Source of the DNA: Pseudophaeobacter sp.
Lineage (GTDB): Bacteria > Pseudomonadota > Alphaproteobacteria > Rhodobacterales > Rhodobacteraceae
Assembly: GCA_027019165.1 (NCBI GenBank)
Contig: JALUXC010000008.1
Location: 62,001-126,000, forward strand
Direction: 5' to 3'
Length of the DNA stretch: 64,000 bases
Below the pieces are notes generated by a model that saw only the letters and a list, made by a program, of their open reading frames with translations, was not told the origin of the DNA and did no database searches. This document shows, in pieces, positions 62,898 to 64,000 of this stretch; within the stretch, counting starts at the first letter, position 1; each line of letters starts with the position of its first letter. Both the position numbers and the translations under genes were made by a program.

Positions 62898-63257
62898 GGC
62901 ACCACGTCGGACCAACAGCAAGGATCCACCAGAACAGAGGCGAGGCTCCCGCCGGTTCGATGCACATTCACAGACTGTGCCCTCTCCGTTGGGCCGGGCG
63001 CCGCTGGCGCGGCGTGGATTCACCGCAATCGGCTCGCCATGATCGAAACCGCGCCGCGCAAGCGGCGCCCGGCCCAAGCCTGCGGCGGGCATTGGCAAAG
63101 CCAATGGAGGCCAAGGGCGCGGGAGTACCCCTGTTTCCGTGGGAGTTTCCACCAGACGCCATGGCGCTCCGTAGAAATACGCGTTTCTCTCCGTATTCTT
63201 GACTCTGCCCTGCCTGAGGCGCAGAACCCTGCCAATTGGCAGTTTAGGGAGAACTCC
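62898..63257. other. Intergenic region between topA and scoA
   Basis: A 360-nt gap. Its centre is the complete structured repeat copy D (62946-63125). The remaining 3' part (63126-63257) is less G+C-rich and should hold the scoA promoter; I see no gene there. The frame open through the whole gap into scoA has no family similarity before the GTG at 63258. Confidence 0.7.
62946..63125. repeat. Structured intergenic repeat, copy D (complete, 180 nt)
   Basis: Closed by CTCCCGC (62946-62952) and GCGGGAG (63119-63125). Hairpin 1 is GCACA with TGTGC (62962-62966, 62976-62980). Stem 2 is extended to a perfect 17-bp pairing of 62989-63005 with 63061-63077; inside it GCGCGGCG (63008-63015) pairs with CGCCGCGC (63052-63059). 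Hairpin 3 is CATTGGC-AAA-GCCAATG (63090-63106). The arm sequences differ from those of copy C although the layout is the same. Confidence 0.85.
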
Positions 63258-63980
63258 GTGAAAAAAGTCTATTCCAACGCCGCCGAAGCGCTCGACGGGC
63301 TGCTTCATGACGGCATGTTCATCGCGGCGGGTGGCTTTGGCCTCTGCGGCATTCCAGAGCTTCTGCTGGACGCAATCAAGGACGCTGGCACCAAGGATCT
63401 GACGTTCGCGTCGAACAATGCGGGCGTCGATGATTTTGGCATCGGCATCCTGTTGCAGACCAAGCAGGTCAAAAAGATGATCTCCTCTTACGTGGGCGAG
63501 AACGCCGAGTTCATGCGCCAGTACCTGTCGGGCGAGCTGGAGCTGGAATTCAACCCCCAAGGCACTCTGGCCGAGCGCATGCGCGCAGGCGGTGCGGGCA
63601 TTCCCGGTTTCTTCACCAAGACCGGCGTTGGCACCGTGATCGCGGAAGGCAAGTTTGAAAAACAGTTCCCCACCGGACCTGACGGCGCCATGGAAGACTA
63701 CATCATGGAAGAGGGCATCTTTGCCGATCTCGCCATCGTGAAGGCCTGGAAGGCGGATGAGACCGGCAACCTGGTGTTCCGCAAGACCGCGCGCAACTTC
63801 AACGTGCCCGCCGCCACCTGCGGCAAGGTCTGCGTGGTTGAGGTCGAGGAAATCGTGCCCACCGGCAGCCTTGACCCCGACAGCATCCACCTGCCCGGCA
63901 TCTATGTGCACCGCATCATCAAGGGCGAGCACGAAAAGCGTATCGAGCAGCGCACCGTCCGTCAGAAGGAGACCGCATAA
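63258..63980 (+). CDS. scoA: 3-oxoacid CoA-transferase subunit A
   Basis: Subunit A of succinyl-CoA:3-ketoacid CoA-transferase, which moves CoA from succinyl-CoA to acetoacetate. The 240-aa protein has AAGGFGLCGIPELLLDAI (the nucleotide-fold glycine loop), TFASNNAGVDDFGIG and GAGIPGFFTKTGVGT, all family signatures. The GTG at 63258 has GGGAG six bases upstream. The gene overlaps the scoB start by one base (TAATG). Related names (atoD, pcaI) fit the same family; the start of scoB (MPWDRN) favours sco. Confidence 0.92.
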   Translation: MKKVYSNAAEALDGLLHDGMFIAAGGFGLCGIPELLLDAIKDAGTKDLTFASNNAGVDDFGIGILLQTKQVKKMISSYVGENAEFMRQYLSGELELEFNPQGTLAERMRAGGAGIPGFFTKTGVGTVIAEGKFEKQFPTGPDGAMEDYIMEEGIFADLAIVKAWKADETGNLVFRKTARNFNVPAATCGKVCVVEVEEIVPTGSLDPDSIHLPGIYVHRIIKGEHEKRIEQRTVRQKETA

Positions 63981-64000
63981 TGCCTTGGGATCGCAATCAG
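63980..64000 (+). CDS. scoB: 3-oxoacid CoA-transferase subunit B, first codons only
   Basis: Seven codons (MPWDRNQ) are visible before the window ends. This N-terminus is typical of subunit B of succinyl-CoA:3-ketoacid CoA-transferase, and the position right after scoA (one-base overlap) fits. AAGGAGA precedes the ATG. The catalytic Glu lies beyond the window. Confidence 0.8.

Overview
The window looks like a chromosomal segment of a marine alphaproteobacterium of the Rhodobacterales (Roseobacter group). The evidence is the high G+C content, the ctaC-ctaB-coxF-ctaG-ctaE cytochrome oxidase gene order, the rsmI/lpoA/yraN block, the glyQ/glyS region with a small Rhodobacteraceae-type hypothetical gene, a Hint-domain protein and a phenylacetate (paa) cluster. 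The species assignment is inference from gene content only. No rRNA, tRNA, CRISPR array, insertion sequence, phage gene or origin was recognised.

Layout. 0-8.2 kb: yraN (partial) and rsmI read leftward. An LpoA-like lipoprotein, glnD (probable TTG start inside the previous gene) and murJ read rightward, followed by a cold-shock gene and trpS reading leftward. 8.2-16.3 kb: a rhomboid-like protein without its catalytic residues, then a divided phenylacetate locus: paaG-paaI-paaK-tetR leftward and paaZ-paaX-hydrolase rightward around a GACCG/CGGTC operator-like site. The ring-epoxidase (paaABCDE) and the thiolase and dehydrogenase genes are not in the window. 16.3-25.6 kb: a class V aminotransferase, a Hint-domain protein, two overlapping Lrp regulators divergent from ilvC, two EamA transporters, folB-folP and a SleB-type hydrolase. 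25.7-33.6 kb: a leftward cluster glyQ, DUF6446-like gene, gltS, glyS and a PPDK-like gene. 33.8-46.6 kb: a SPOR/peptidoglycan-binding/dead-trypsin protein, then SDR, DUF1178, Nudix and GNAT genes, a flavin reductase, a CatB-like acetyltransferase, a SulP transporter, a MerR/DUF2938 pair, mtnP, a LysE-type exporter, apt, a fasciclin protein and an MFS transporter. 46.7-57 kb: an FAD-linked oxidase, a metallo-hydrolase, and the leftward cytochrome oxidase run ctaC-ctaB-coxF-ctaG-ctaE followed by SURF1-thrC-M16 peptidase-GNAT. 57-64 kb: tldD (with a perfect FNR-type box upstream), dprA, topA, scoA and the first codons of scoB.

The most unusual feature is a family of GC-rich, highly structured intergenic elements, seen four times (about 8.95, 46.66, 49.17 and 62.95 kb). 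The two complete copies (152 and 180 nt) are closed by CTCCCGC/GCGGGAG ends. Inside are a 5' hairpin, a TTGGGC/GCCCAA stem holding further hairpins, and a 3' hairpin. The hairpin sequences differ between copies while pairing is kept, as expected for a folded RNA or a hairpin-forming mobile DNA repeat. Two other copies are end-truncated. I do not recognise this as a named family.

Other points of interest: two predicted pseudoproteases (rhomboid-like and trypsin-like); a FolB protein whose C-terminal half resembles a degenerate amino-acid-kinase domain; a MerR regulator with a CueR-like C-X7-C loop next to a SoxR-box-like operator; and hairpins that probably tune the cytochrome oxidase operon.
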